A DNA stretch of 14,544 nt from CAZCBD01 sp964496755 (GTDB lineage: Bacteria > Bacteroidota > Ignavibacteria > Ignavibacteriales > Melioribacteraceae). The stretch spans positions 1 to 14,544 of the forward strand of contig CAZCBD010000052.1 of NCBI GenBank assembly GCA_964496755.1, written 5' to 3'. The translations under genes were made by a program, and so were the position numbers. Below, one piece after another: positions 1 through 7,312 of the stretch. Numbering within the stretch: the first letter of the stretch is position 1; each line of letters opens with the position of its first letter. A model generated the notes under the pieces. That model was given only the letters and a program-made list of their open reading frames with translations. It ran no database searches and was not told the DNA's origin.

Positions 1-178
1 TACACAAAAATTAGAAGAAATTACAAATAAAAAAGTTATAGCTTCATACAATATAGATAATACAATTATTGGTGGATTTAAAGCCCGCTTTAATGATACC
101 GTGGTTGATGCTTCCGTACAGCATCAATTAGAATTATTAAAGAAAAAATTATTTGAAGAAGAATATTTAAGTAATTAA
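1..178 (+). CDS. atpH: ATP synthase F1 delta subunit, C-terminal end (partial)
   Basis: This is the 3' end of a gene that begins before the window. It is read in the frame starting at base 2 and stops at TAA 176-178. The delta subunit (OSCP type) joins the F1 head to the peripheral stalk of F1Fo ATP synthase. The visible ~58 residues contain the family's C-terminal signature: a glycine pair followed by a short beta segment (IIGGFKARFNDTVVDASVQ) and then a leucine/lysine helix to the end. The final residues are YLSN. atpA follows after 27 bases, which is the usual atpH-atpA order. The start and the N-terminal helical domain lie outside the window. The assignment rests on the motif plus the neighbour. 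Confidence 0.9.
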   Translation, partial: TQKLEEITNKKVIASYNIDNTIIGGFKARFNDTVVDASVQHQLELLKKKLFEEEYLSN

Positions 179-205
179 ATTTAGAAAAATTTAGAAGGTA
201 AAATA

Positions 206-1759
206 ATGGCTGAAGTTAGACCGGATGAAGTTTCTGCAATACTCAGAAAACAATTGTCTGGGTTTGACAACGAAGTAGATGTTTATGACGTTGGAACTGT
301 TTTACAAGTTGGTGACGGTATTGCTCGTGTTTACGGGCTTTCACAAGTAATGGTTAGTGAACTGGTGGAATTCCCGAATAATGTAATTGGGATGGTACTT
401 AACTTGGAAGAAGACAGTGTGGGTTGCGTTCTTTTTGGCGAAAGCAGTTTAATTAAAGAAGGCGACACTGTAAAAAGAACCAAACGTTTGGCATCTTTTC
501 CTGTTGGTGAAAAACTTTTGGGAAGAGTTGTTGATCCCCTTGGGAATCCATTAGATGGAAAAGGTCCTGTGCAATTCGATAAGTATTCTCCGATTGAAAG
601 AAAAGCTCTTGGAATTATTGATCGTCAACCGGTTAAACAGGCATTGCAAACCGGTATTACCGCAATTGATGCCATGATTCCAATTGGTCGCGGGCAACGT
701 GAGCTTATTATTGGGGATCGGCAGACAGGTAAGACTGCTGTTGCAATTGATGCCATTATAAATCAAAAATTCACTCATACGGAAAATGCAAAAGAGCAGG
801 GAGTAGAACCTGTTTATTGCGTTTATGTTGCAATCGGGCAAAAAGATTCAACGGTTGCTCAGGTAGTTGCAAAACTGGAGGAACATGGTGCTATGGAATA
901 TACTACGGTTGTTGCTGCATCCGCTTCTTCGCCTGCTCCGTTGCAATATATAGCACCTTATTCAGGTTGTACCTTGGGTGAGTTTTTTAGAGATAACGGT
1001 AAGCATTCGCTGGTTATTTACGATGATTTATCGAAACAAGCAGTGGCTTATCGCGAATTGTCATTATTATTACGCCGACCTCCGGGCCGCGAAGCTTATC
1101 CGGGTGATGTGTTTTATTTGCATTCACGTTTGTTAGAACGTGCTTCAAAATTAAGCGACGAATTAGGCGGCGGGAGTTTAACAGCTTTGCCTGTAATCGA
1201 AACTCAACAAGGTGATGTTTCAGCTTACATACCTACAAATGTTATTTCAATTACTGACGGACAAATTTATTTGGAACCGAATTTATTTAATGCTGGCGTT
1301 AGACCTGCAATTAATGTCGGTATTTCCGTATCTCGTGTAGGCGGAAATGCTCAAATTAAAGCAATGAAAAAAGTGGCAGGCTCTCTGAAATTAAATTTAG
1401 CACAATTTAGAGAATTAGAAGCGTTTGCAAAATTTGGCTCGGATTTGGATAAATCAACACAAAGAACCCTTGCAAAAGGTGAAAGATTGGTTGAACTTTT
1501 AAAACAAGGTCAATATCAACCTGTACCTGTTGAAAAACAAGTGATATCGGTTTATTTGGGTACAAATGATTTTCTTGAATCAATCCCTGTTGCGGATATT
1601 AGTAGATTTAATAAAGAGATTATTGAATTTATTGAAGTTAAGTATCCGGATATATTGGAATCAATAAGCAAAGAAAAGGTTTTATCCGATGATTTAACGG
1701 AAAAAATTAATAATATTGCAAAAGAATTTATTGAAAAATTTAAAACCTCGGTTGAATAA
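206..1759 (+). CDS. atpA: ATP synthase F1 alpha subunit
   Basis: Alpha subunit of the membrane-bound F1Fo ATP synthase. It forms the non-catalytic nucleotide sites of the alpha3-beta3 hexamer on the cytoplasmic side. At 517 residues it has normal family length. The N-terminal beta-barrel (about residues 25-95) is followed by the nucleotide-binding domain with the P-loop GDRQTGKT at 170-177 and a Walker B segment SLVIYDD. The conserved SVSRVGG motif places the alpha arginine finger at R377. A C-terminal helical domain completes the protein. The ATG is preceded by AGAAGG at 193-198. It sits 27 bases after atpH and 13 bases before atpG, consistent with one transcript. No catalytic or structural motif appears damaged. 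Confidence 0.98.
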   Translation: MAEVRPDEVSAILRKQLSGFDNEVDVYDVGTVLQVGDGIARVYGLSQVMVSELVEFPNNVIGMVLNLEEDSVGCVLFGESSLIKEGDTVKRTKRLASFPVGEKLLGRVVDPLGNPLDGKGPVQFDKYSPIERKALGIIDRQPVKQALQTGITAIDAMIPIGRGQRELIIGDRQTGKTAVAIDAIINQKFTHTENAKEQGVEPVYCVYVAIGQKDSTVAQVVAKLEEHGAMEYTTVVAASASSPAPLQYIAPYSGCTLGEFFRDNGKHSLVIYDDLSKQAVAYRELSLLLRRPPGREAYPGDVFYLHSRLLERASKLSDELGGGSLTALPVIETQQGDVSAYIPTNVISITDGQIYLEPNLFNAGVRPAINVGISVSRVGGNAQIKAMKKVAGSLKLNLAQFRELEAFAKFGSDLDKSTQRTLAKGERLVELLKQGQYQPVPVEKQVISVYLGTNDFLESIPVADISRFNKEIIEFIEVKYPDILESISKEKVLSDDLTEKINNIAKEFIEKFKTSVE

Positions 1760-1772
1760 ATATAGATATTAA

Positions 1773-2663
1773 ATGGCAACTTTACGTGACATAAAAAGAA
1801 GAATAGTTGGAGTTTCCAACACTCAGCAAATAACAAAGGCCATGAAAATGGTTGCTGCTGCAAAATTGCGCAGAGCTCAAGATAATATTGTTAATGCAAG
1901 ACCATATACCAGGAGAATTAGAGAGGTCTTAAATAATCTTCTGGCTATCGAAAAAAATATTGACAATTTTTTGCTTGCTAAACGCGAACCGGAAAAAGTA
2001 GCTCTTGTTATTCTATCTTCGGATAATGGATTGTGTGGAGCTTTTAATATGAATATAATTCGTAAAGTTGAAGACTTACTTAAGGACGAATACTCAGAGC
2101 AATTAAAAAACGGAAATGTTGAACTCTACTTTCTCGGCAAAAAAGCTTGGGAGTATTTTAAGAGAAGAAATTACGAAATAGCAGATTATAAAGTTGGAAT
2201 CTTCAAAGAATTGAAGTTTGATATTGCTTCAAACTTAGTTGCAGGTTTTGTTACTAAATTTGCAAATAAGCAATTGGACAAAGTAGTTATTGTTTACAAC
2301 GAATTTAAATCGGTTATGCAACAAAATCTAATAGCCGAACAGTTACTACCAATTGAATTTACTGATGATAAAATTGAAGATGAACCGGAAGCAACTAATG
2401 CTGATTTTATTTATGAACCCGATAAATTAAGCATTATAAACACTTTATTACCAAAGCATGTAAGTGCCCTTCTTGGGAAAGCTATGCTAGAATCTTATGC
2501 AGCTGAATTAGGCGCAAGAATGACTGCTATGGATTTAGCTACCGAAAATGCTAAAGAACTAATTAAGGAATTGAAACTTAGTTATAACAAGGCAAGACAA
2601 TCAGCAATTACCAAAGAAATTCTGGAAATTGTTGGCGGAGCTGATGCATTAAAAAGTGAATAG
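1773..2663 (+). CDS. atpG: ATP synthase F1 gamma subunit
   Basis: The gamma subunit is the rotating central shaft of F1 and couples proton flow through Fo to conformational change in the beta subunits. It has 296 residues, normal for the family. The N-terminal helix has the typical start TLRDIKRRI followed by the conserved TQQITKAMKMVAAAKLRRAQ segment (about 17-36). The C-terminal helix carries the conserved MTAMDLATENAKELI stretch and the ending EILEIVGGADAL. These two helices form the coiled coil in the F1 cavity. No clear Shine-Dalgarno sequence precedes the ATG (AT-rich TATAGATATTAA), so translation may be coupled to atpA 13 bases upstream. In many bacteria atpD and atpC follow, but here ffh does. 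Confidence 0.97.
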   Translation: MATLRDIKRRIVGVSNTQQITKAMKMVAAAKLRRAQDNIVNARPYTRRIREVLNNLLAIEKNIDNFLLAKREPEKVALVILSSDNGLCGAFNMNIIRKVEDLLKDEYSEQLKNGNVELYFLGKKAWEYFKRRNYEIADYKVGIFKELKFDIASNLVAGFVTKFANKQLDKVVIVYNEFKSVMQQNLIAEQLLPIEFTDDKIEDEPEATNADFIYEPDKLSIINTLLPKHVSALLGKAMLESYAAELGARMTAMDLATENAKELIKELKLSYNKARQSAITKEILEIVGGADALKSE

Positions 2664-2681
2664 TAATTTAAGTATTTATTG

Positions 2682-2713
2682 ATTTTGATATGATGAAATT
2701 TTGATAAGATGGA
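2682..2713 (+). repeat. Imperfect 16-bp tandem repeat upstream of ffh
   Basis: Two adjacent 16-base units, ATTTTGATATGATGAA (2682-2697) and ATTTTGATAAGATGGA (2698-2713), match at 14 of 16 positions. They lie in the 63-base gap between atpG and ffh and end 13 bases before the ffh ATG. The repeat may be chance in AT-rich DNA, or it may carry a regulatory site. No function can be assigned. Confidence 0.5.
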
Positions 2714-2726
2714 ATAATTAGTTTTT

Positions 2727-4061
2727 ATGCTTGAAGATTTAACTCTGAAATTTGATAAAGCCCTAAAGAAAATAACAGGGCAAGGAAGACTCACCGAAAA
2801 GAATATTTCCGATTCGTTGAGAGAAATTCGTCGTGTTCTTTTAGATGCTGATGTAAATTATAAAGTTGCCAAAAAATTTATAGATGATGTTCAGCAAAAA
2901 GCTCTTGGAAAAGAAGTTTTGGCTTCAGTTACTCCAGGGCAAATGATTACCAAAATAATTTATGATGAACTTACTGTTTTAATGGGTGGTCAGCGTGCTG
3001 AATTAACTTTGAATCCATCAGGAATTACTATAATTCTAATGGTTGGATTACAAGGTTCAGGAAAAACAACATTTAGCGGAAAATTAGCTAAATATTTAAA
3101 ATCAAAAGAGCGTAAAGTTCTTTTAACAGCTGCAGATATTTATAGACCGGCTGCAATTGATCAATTGAAAACTCTTGGCAAACAAATTGACGTACCTGTT
3201 TTTTCAATCGACGGAAGCAAAGATGCAGTTAAAATTGCTACCGATTCCATTGCTTATGCAAAGGAAAATGGATTAAATACCGTAATAATTGATACCGCCG
3301 GTAGGTTGCATGTTGACAAAGAGTTAATGGATGAAGTTTCGGAAATTAAGGACACGGTCAGGCCTACAGAAACTTTATTCGTAGTCGATTCTATGATTGG
3401 TCAGGATGCGGTTAATTCTGCAAAAGCTTTTCACGATACAATTGATTTTGATGGAATTATTCTAACAAAATTAGATGGTGATTCGAGAGGAGGGTGTGCC
3501 CTTTCAATCAAAGCTATTGTTGAAAAGCCGATTAAATTCGTAAGTCTGGGCGAGAAACTTGACACTATTGAAGTTTTTCACCCCGATAGGTTAGCTTCAC
3601 GAATTCTTGGAAAAGGAGATGTGATTTCATTAGTTGAAAAGACGCAAGCAACAATTGATGAAAAAGAAGCTGCCGATCTTGAGAAAAAAATCATGTCGAA
3701 TAAGTTTGACTTTGAAGATTTTCTTAAGCAAATTAGAATGATGAAAAAAATGGGTTCTTTAAAATCCTTGCTTGGAATGCTTCCCGGAGTTGGGGGAGCG
3801 TTAAAAGATGTGGATTTAAGTGGAAAAGAACTTAAACAGGTTGAAGCAATCATTCTTTCAATGACAAAGGAAGAACGCAAAAACCCTAGTGTATTAAACG
3901 GTAGCAGAAGAAAAAGAATAGCACGCGGAAGTGGAAATCCTATTCAAAATGTTAATCGTTTAATTAAACAATTTAAAGAGATGCAGAAAATGATGAAAAT
4001 GTTCCGCGGCAAAGGCGGTAAAAATCTTTTATCTGGTCTTGGAAAAATGAAATTAAGATAA
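2727..4061 (+). CDS. ffh: Signal recognition particle protein Ffh (SRP54)
   Basis: GTPase of the bacterial signal recognition particle. With 4.5S RNA it binds signal sequences on nascent chains and delivers ribosomes to FtsY at the membrane. It has 444 residues, normal length. The N domain spans roughly 1-95. The G domain has G1 GLQGSGKTT at 107-115, the AADIYRPAAIDQLK insertion-box region, G3 DTAGR at 189-193 and G4 TKLDGD at 247-252. The methionine-rich M domain begins near 330, with MMKKMGSLKSLLGMLPG and the RNA-binding SRRKRIARGSGN motif, then a Met-rich tail. Small departures from consensus are SMIGQDAVN for AMTGQDAVN and GGCALS for GGAALS. The Shine-Dalgarno signal is weak. ffh lies upstream of rpsP, a common bacterial arrangement. 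Confidence 0.98.
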   Translation: MLEDLTLKFDKALKKITGQGRLTEKNISDSLREIRRVLLDADVNYKVAKKFIDDVQQKALGKEVLASVTPGQMITKIIYDELTVLMGGQRAELTLNPSGITIILMVGLQGSGKTTFSGKLAKYLKSKERKVLLTAADIYRPAAIDQLKTLGKQIDVPVFSIDGSKDAVKIATDSIAYAKENGLNTVIIDTAGRLHVDKELMDEVSEIKDTVRPTETLFVVDSMIGQDAVNSAKAFHDTIDFDGIILTKLDGDSRGGCALSIKAIVEKPIKFVSLGEKLDTIEVFHPDRLASRILGKGDVISLVEKTQATIDEKEAADLEKKIMSNKFDFEDFLKQIRMMKKMGSLKSLLGMLPGVGGALKDVDLSGKELKQVEAIILSMTKEERKNPSVLNGSRRKRIARGSGNPIQNVNRLIKQFKEMQKMMKMFRGKGGKNLLSGLGKMKLR

Positions 4062-4084
4062 TAAATTAAAATAATTTAATATAT

Positions 4085-4102
4085 GGAGGATTAAATAACT
4101 TG
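4085..4102 (+). promoter_or_regulatory. Strong ribosome binding site serving a TTG start (rpsP)
   Basis: GGAGGA at 4085-4090 is one of the best Shine-Dalgarno matches in the window. It lies nine bases before TTG at 4100-4102. The codons after the TTG read AVKLRLRRMGK, the canonical S16 N-terminus, so the TTG is the start. The first in-frame ATG downstream encodes the methionine within RRMGK and would remove the beginning of the conserved domain. Confidence 0.85.
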
Positions 4103-4573
4103 GCAGTTAAGTTAAGACTTAGAAGAATGGGAAAGATCAGACAACCAATTTATAAAGTTGTTGCTGCAGATGCTCGTGCACCGAGAGATGGTAGAATTAT
4201 TGAAGCAATTGGTTTATATAATCCTAAAACCGAACCGGCTACTATTGAAATTAATGAAGATAGAGCCTTATATTGGTTAGGCGTTGGTGCCCAACCAACT
4301 GATACAGTAAAAAATTTACTTAGCAAAAAAGGCATTTTACTGAAGAAAGAGCTGATAAAACAAGGCCTTTCGGAAAATGAAATTGCTAATAAAATGGAAG
4401 AATTTACTAAAGCAAAAGAAGCTAAAATTGCAAAAAAATTAGAAAAAAATGCTAAAGCTAAAGAAACTTCCAAAAATGAAGCTACTAAAAAGGCTGAAGA
4501 AAAAGCCGAAAAAGTAGAAGAAAAAACTGAAAACTCGGAAGCTGAAGGTGCATCTTCCGATGAACAGGCATAG
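4100..4573 (+). CDS. rpsP: 30S ribosomal protein S16 with long charged C-terminal tail
   Basis: Small-subunit ribosomal protein S16, which binds 16S rRNA and helps fold the 5' and central domains during 30S assembly. The core (residues 1 to about 85) is typical: AVKLRLRRMGKIRQPIYKVV, then ADARAPRDGRIIEAIGLYNP and the DRALYWLGVGAQPTDTVKNL stretch. The protein is 157 residues, almost twice the ~80 residues of the E. coli protein. The excess is a C-terminal tail (about 100-157) made mostly of Lys, Glu and Ala, ending in a Ser/Asp/Glu-rich acidic stretch. It is probably a solvent-exposed helix or disordered. Translation starts at TTG with a strong GGAGGA site. It is the first gene of the rpsP-khpA-rimM-trmD-rplS cluster, 38 bases after ffh. 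Confidence 0.97.
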   Translation: MAVKLRLRRMGKIRQPIYKVVAADARAPRDGRIIEAIGLYNPKTEPATIEINEDRALYWLGVGAQPTDTVKNLLSKKGILLKKELIKQGLSENEIANKMEEFTKAKEAKIAKKLEKNAKAKETSKNEATKKAEEKAEKVEEKTENSEAEGASSDEQA

Positions 4574-4638
4574 CTGAATATTAATTAAGCTTGTCTGTTT
4601 TTATTCTAAATAGGCACCTGTTGTTCTAATTATTTTAT

Positions 4639-4645
4639 GGTGATC
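4639..4645 (+). promoter_or_regulatory. Non-standard ribosome binding site of khpA
   Basis: GGTGATC at 4639-4645 ends two bases before the khpA ATG. It can pair with seven bases of the 16S rRNA 3' end just upstream of the usual CCUCC core (the complement of that end reads GGAGGTGATC). In this register the missing GGAGG would sit at a normal distance from the ATG, so the site may be functional although it lacks a purine-rich core. An ATG at 4637 is out of frame and is not the start. Confidence 0.4.
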
Positions 4646-4647
4646 TC

Positions 4648-4890
4648 ATGGAACATTTTACTAACTTTATCGATTTTATCGCTAAAAATCTTGTTGATAA
4701 TCCTGACAATGTAACAGTTCAAGCAACTTTACCCGAAGATAATAAAGTTGTTGTTACGCTAAAAGTTGGACCGGAGGATGTTGGCAAAGTAATTGGCAAA
4801 CAGGGCAAAACCGCCCAGGCTATGAGAACTTTGTTAACCGCGATAGCTGCTAAAGAAGGAAAAAAATCTATTCTTGAGATTTTAGATTAA
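4648..4890 (+). CDS. khpA: KH-domain RNA-binding protein KhpA
   Basis: An 80-residue single KH-domain protein of the KhpA (YlqC/DUF1344-type) family, which binds RNA in the cytoplasm and in several bacteria partners with KhpB/Jag. The central motif VGKVIGKQGKTAQAMRTLL contains the GxxG loop GKQG at residues 50-53, flanked by the expected helices. Its ending KSILEILD is typical. Length equals the family norm. It sits between rpsP and rimM, its usual position, 74 bases after rpsP and 25 before rimM. No terminator is visible in either gap, so it is probably cotranscribed. Confidence 0.95.
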   Translation: MEHFTNFIDFIAKNLVDNPDNVTVQATLPEDNKVVVTLKVGPEDVGKVIGKQGKTAQAMRTLLTAIAAKEGKKSILEILD

Positions 4891-4915
4891 TTTTTATTAA
4901 TGCAGGACTAAGTTT

Positions 4916-5419
4916 TTGTTTTTAATTGCCGAAATTTCTTCTATCTTTGCCGATGGTTTCGTTAGTATTAAATCGTATTCGGATTTTCCTGAAAGATTTA
5001 ATCGCCTAAAAACGGTTTTCATTGAAATCTTTGGTGATTACAGAAAGTTTTTTGTTGACGAAGTGGATCATTTTAATGGTGAAATTTTGTTGAAGTTTAA
5101 AAATTTTGACAACCAAGAGGATTTGTTTCCACTGTTACACAAAAAAATCTATATTGAAGACAAAGACTCGGTAAAACTTGACGCGAATGTATTTTACATT
5201 CATGATTTAGTTGGAAGTTCTGTGTATCAAAAAAATAAAAAATTAGGAATTATTAAAGAAGTATTAAATCTTGCTTGTCACGATATTTACGTGCTAGAAA
5301 CAGGTTCTGAAGATTTATTGATACCGGCAGTAAAAGAATTTATTGATGAATTTGATTTGAAAAGAAAAATGATGATAATATCTGCCAATGTTGATTTGGG
5401 ATTAGAAGATGAGAATTGA
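4916..5419 (+). CDS. rimM: Ribosome maturation factor RimM
   Basis: RimM binds ribosomal protein S19 and assists late maturation of the 30S head. The protein has 167 residues, normal length. The N-terminal RimM domain (about 1-85) begins FLIAEISSIFADGFVSIKS and continues into the family's SDFPERF motif. The C-terminal PRC-barrel domain (about 92-167) contains YIHDLVGSSVY, LGIIKEVLN and LIPAVKEFI. The start is TTG at 4916: an in-frame TAA at 4898-4900 rules out an upstream start, and no ATG precedes the conserved N-terminal strand. AGGA at 4904-4907 gives reasonable spacing. The gene ends in TGA and overlaps trmD by 11 bases, which implies translational coupling. The sequence is divergent but the synteny is decisive. 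Confidence 0.92.
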   Translation: MFLIAEISSIFADGFVSIKSYSDFPERFNRLKTVFIEIFGDYRKFFVDEVDHFNGEILLKFKNFDNQEDLFPLLHKKIYIEDKDSVKLDANVFYIHDLVGSSVYQKNKKLGIIKEVLNLACHDIYVLETGSEDLLIPAVKEFIDEFDLKRKMMIISANVDLGLEDEN

Positions 5420-6089
5420 TATAATATCTGCTGTTCCGGATTTACTCGAATCGCCTGTAAATACAAGTATATTAAAACGTGCTCAAGATCAAGGTTTCGT
5501 TGAGATTAAAATTCATAATCTTCGTGATTATGCTGATAATAAACATCGCCAAATTGATGATAAGCCTTTTGGCGGAGGTGCCGGAATGCTCTTAAAACCG
5601 GAACCGTTCTTTGATTGTATTGAAAAATTAAAAAGTCAACGCTCTTATGATCATATAATTTTTACTACTCCAAAGGGTAAAATTTACGATCAAAAATCGG
5701 CAAATAGATTTTCTTTGGCCGAAAATATTATAATTATAGCCGGCCATTATAAGGGTATTGACGATAGAGTTAGAGAATATTTTGCAACGGATGAAATATC
5801 AATCGGGAATTTTGTTTTAACCGGCGGAGAATTATTGGCCTTAGTTATTGCAGATTCGATAATCCGACTAATACCGGGTGTGTTGCATGATAGCGAATCG
5901 GCCTTAAATGATTCATTTCAAGATGGTGATATAATTGAACCACCATATTATACCAGGCCGGCGAATTTTCGTGGAATGGAGGTGCCGGAAGTTTTACTTT
6001 CGGGTGATCCAAAGTTAATAAATAAATGGAAGAGTGAGCAATCGGAACAGTTAACAAAAAAATGGAAAAAATTAAATATATCGGAGTAA
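5409..6089 (+). CDS. trmD: tRNA (guanine-37-N1)-methyltransferase TrmD
   Basis: SPOUT-class enzyme that uses S-adenosylmethionine to methylate N1 of G37 next to the anticodon, preventing +1 frameshifting. It has 226 residues. Recognisable parts are KPFGGGAGMLLKPEP (GGGAGM at 55-60), the knot segment AGHYKGIDDRVREYF (111-125), SIGNFVLTGGEL (131-142) and IRLIPGVL, with Arg153 at the position of the conserved arginine. DSFQDG follows, with Asp168 matching the proposed catalytic aspartate. The end carries PPYYTRPANFRGMEVPEVLLSG. Family members usually have Cys-Gly where this one has Ala-Gly at 111-112. It overlaps rimM by 11 bases and is followed by rplS after three bases. Confidence 0.97.
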   Translation: MRIDIISAVPDLLESPVNTSILKRAQDQGFVEIKIHNLRDYADNKHRQIDDKPFGGGAGMLLKPEPFFDCIEKLKSQRSYDHIIFTTPKGKIYDQKSANRFSLAENIIIIAGHYKGIDDRVREYFATDEISIGNFVLTGGELLALVIADSIIRLIPGVLHDSESALNDSFQDGDIIEPPYYTRPANFRGMEVPEVLLSGDPKLINKWKSEQSEQLTKKWKKLNISE

Positions 6090-6092
6090 AAA

Positions 6093-6437
6093 ATGGATAA
6101 ACTAAGAGAATTTGTAGAAGATCAAATTAGAACGGATTTTCCTAAATTCAAAGCGGGCGACAGAGTTAAAGTGTATGTTCGCGTTATTGAAGGTGATAAA
6201 GAAAGGGTGCAGCCTTACGAAGGCGATGTTATTGCCGTTAAAGGTAAAGGTATCGGTAAAACATTTACCGTGCGAAAAGTTTCCAACGGTGTTGGTGTTG
6301 AAAGAATATTTCCTTTTAGTTCACCTAAAATTGCAAAAATAGAATTAATTAGAGAAGGTAAAGTAAGAAGAGCTAAACTATATTACTTAAGAAAACTTTC
6401 AGGAAAGGCCGCAAGAATTAAATCTAAAAGAAGATAA
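6093..6437 (+). CDS. rplS: 50S ribosomal protein L19
   Basis: Large-subunit ribosomal protein L19, located at the 30S-50S interface. The protein has 114 residues, the usual size. Conserved stretches are FKAGDRVKVYVRVIEG, RVQPYEGDVIAVKGKGIGKT, TVRKVSNGVGVERIFPFSSP and VRRAKLYYLRKLSGKAARIK, ending KSKRR. The ATG is preceded by GGAG at 6083-6086, placed inside the last codons of trmD. The three-base spacing makes coupled translation likely. It is the last gene of the cluster and is followed at once by a strong terminator. Confidence 0.98.
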   Translation: MDKLREFVEDQIRTDFPKFKAGDRVKVYVRVIEGDKERVQPYEGDVIAVKGKGIGKTFTVRKVSNGVGVERIFPFSSPKIAKIELIREGKVRRAKLYYLRKLSGKAARIKSKRR

Positions 6438-6444
6438 AAAATTT

Positions 6445-6471
6445 ACCCCCTTTTTAGGGGGTTTTTTATTT
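6445..6471 (+). terminator. Intrinsic terminator after rplS
   Basis: The stem is ACCCCC (6445-6450) paired with GGGGGT (6457-6462), with loop TTTTTA. A run of six T follows (6462-6467), then ATTTT. An A-run before the stem could pair with the T-run and extend it. It begins eight bases after the rplS stop and closes the ribosomal cluster. Confidence 0.93.
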
Positions 6472-6492
6472 TAATTATAATTTTGGAATATT

Positions 6493-7260
6493 ATGAAAAT
6501 AGTTTTACCTCAAAATATTTTTTCTGCAATTTATTCTGTATTGCTTCCCGATGAAGTGAAATCCTCTGTGTTTATTAAACCTGCTTCAATGGTTGCTGCC
6601 GATCTTAAAAACGGGTCTTGTGATGTAGCCTTAATTCCCTCATTAGATTTATTGAAGTTGGAAGATGTTTTTGTTTCGGATAAATTCGGAATTTCCTTTG
6701 ACGGATTACTCTCGAACAGCTATTTGTATTTTAATAAAGAGCAAGGTTCGGTAATAAATGATTTACTCTTAAAGGGGGAGGTTACAACTAACGAAATTAT
6801 TTTAACACCGCTTTTATTTGCCGAACTCTTTGGGCAAAAGGTTAATGTTATTTTAGATACACAACCTGAATTTAAAGATGATCGGAATTATATTGTAAGT
6901 GGCTTAAGCAATTTTGACGAAAGACATTTATTCGAAAAGGGTGCAAGCTTTTCCGATTTCGTTAATGAATTAATCAATGCTCCGTATGTTAATTTTGTAT
7001 TCGTTTCCAAAAATAAAGAAAAGCTAAAAGAATTTAATAGATTGATTAAAACTCCAAATGAACAGCTTAAAGCGGCATTATTAAGAGTTAAAAAAAATAC
7101 TAATTTAGATGATAAAGTAGTTGGATTTATTGAAAACAATATCGACGGTTTGTATTTTGATTTAACGGAAATAGAAAAGAGTGGTTTGTTGGAATTACTT
7201 AAAATACCATATTATCACGGAATAATAGAAGATATAATTGAATTAAATTTTATAAATTAA
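6493..7260 (+). CDS. Divergent MqnA/MqnD-like protein (possible futalosine-pathway menaquinone synthesis)
   Basis: A 255-residue protein with no signal peptide. Several blocks resemble the MqnA/MqnD (VitK2_biosynth) family, which has a two-lobed periplasmic-binding-protein fold and acts in the futalosine route to menaquinone. LKNGSCDVALIPSLDLL resembles the family's block around a small-residue/Asp plus LIPS/LVPS. KFGISFDGLLSNSYLYF resembles the following GIAS-G-V-S-LL block. The segment near NAPYVNFVFVSKNKEKLKEF resembles TGLPFVFAVW. The C-terminal LKIPYYHGIIEDI matches the usual end. The Ser/Thr-rich ligand segment and the aromatic block are poorly conserved, so activity is uncertain and a family member with another ligand is possible. 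It has its own position after the rplS terminator, with only a weak GGA ribosome site. Fold assignment is moderately supported; the exact function is inference. Confidence 0.5.
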   Translation: MKIVLPQNIFSAIYSVLLPDEVKSSVFIKPASMVAADLKNGSCDVALIPSLDLLKLEDVFVSDKFGISFDGLLSNSYLYFNKEQGSVINDLLLKGEVTTNEIILTPLLFAELFGQKVNVILDTQPEFKDDRNYIVSGLSNFDERHLFEKGASFSDFVNELINAPYVNFVFVSKNKEKLKEFNRLIKTPNEQLKAALLRVKKNTNLDDKVVGFIENNIDGLYFDLTEIEKSGLLELLKIPYYHGIIEDIIELNFIN

Positions 7261-7285
7261 AGGCTATTCAACGAATAGCCTTTAA
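7257..7285. terminator. Perfect inverted repeat, probable bidirectional terminator
   Basis: TTAAAGGCTATTC (7257-7269) and its exact reverse complement GAATAGCCTTTAA (7273-7285) form a 13-bp stem with a three-base loop, AAC. It overlaps the stop codon of the upstream + strand gene. It lies 27 bases beyond the end of the convergent - strand dehydrogenase gene. AT-rich flanks on both sides fit termination in both directions, although neither has a long uninterrupted T-run. Confidence 0.8.
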
Positions 7286-7312
7286 AAACTAATTTTAGCC
7301 TTTTAAATTTAC

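Noticed and set aside
551..841. Open frame on the - strand inside atpA
   Set aside because: It is fully antisense to conserved atpA codons, has no ribosome site and no recognisable protein features; it is a shadow.
4900..4911. Mini-ORF ATG CAG GAC TAA between khpA and rimM
   Set aside because: It is three codons long, out of frame with rimM and without a ribosome site; its AGGA more plausibly serves the rimM TTG start.
5845..6057. Open frame on the - strand inside trmD
   Set aside because: It overlaps conserved trmD sequence and has His/Pro-rich composition unlike the other proteins; it is chance.
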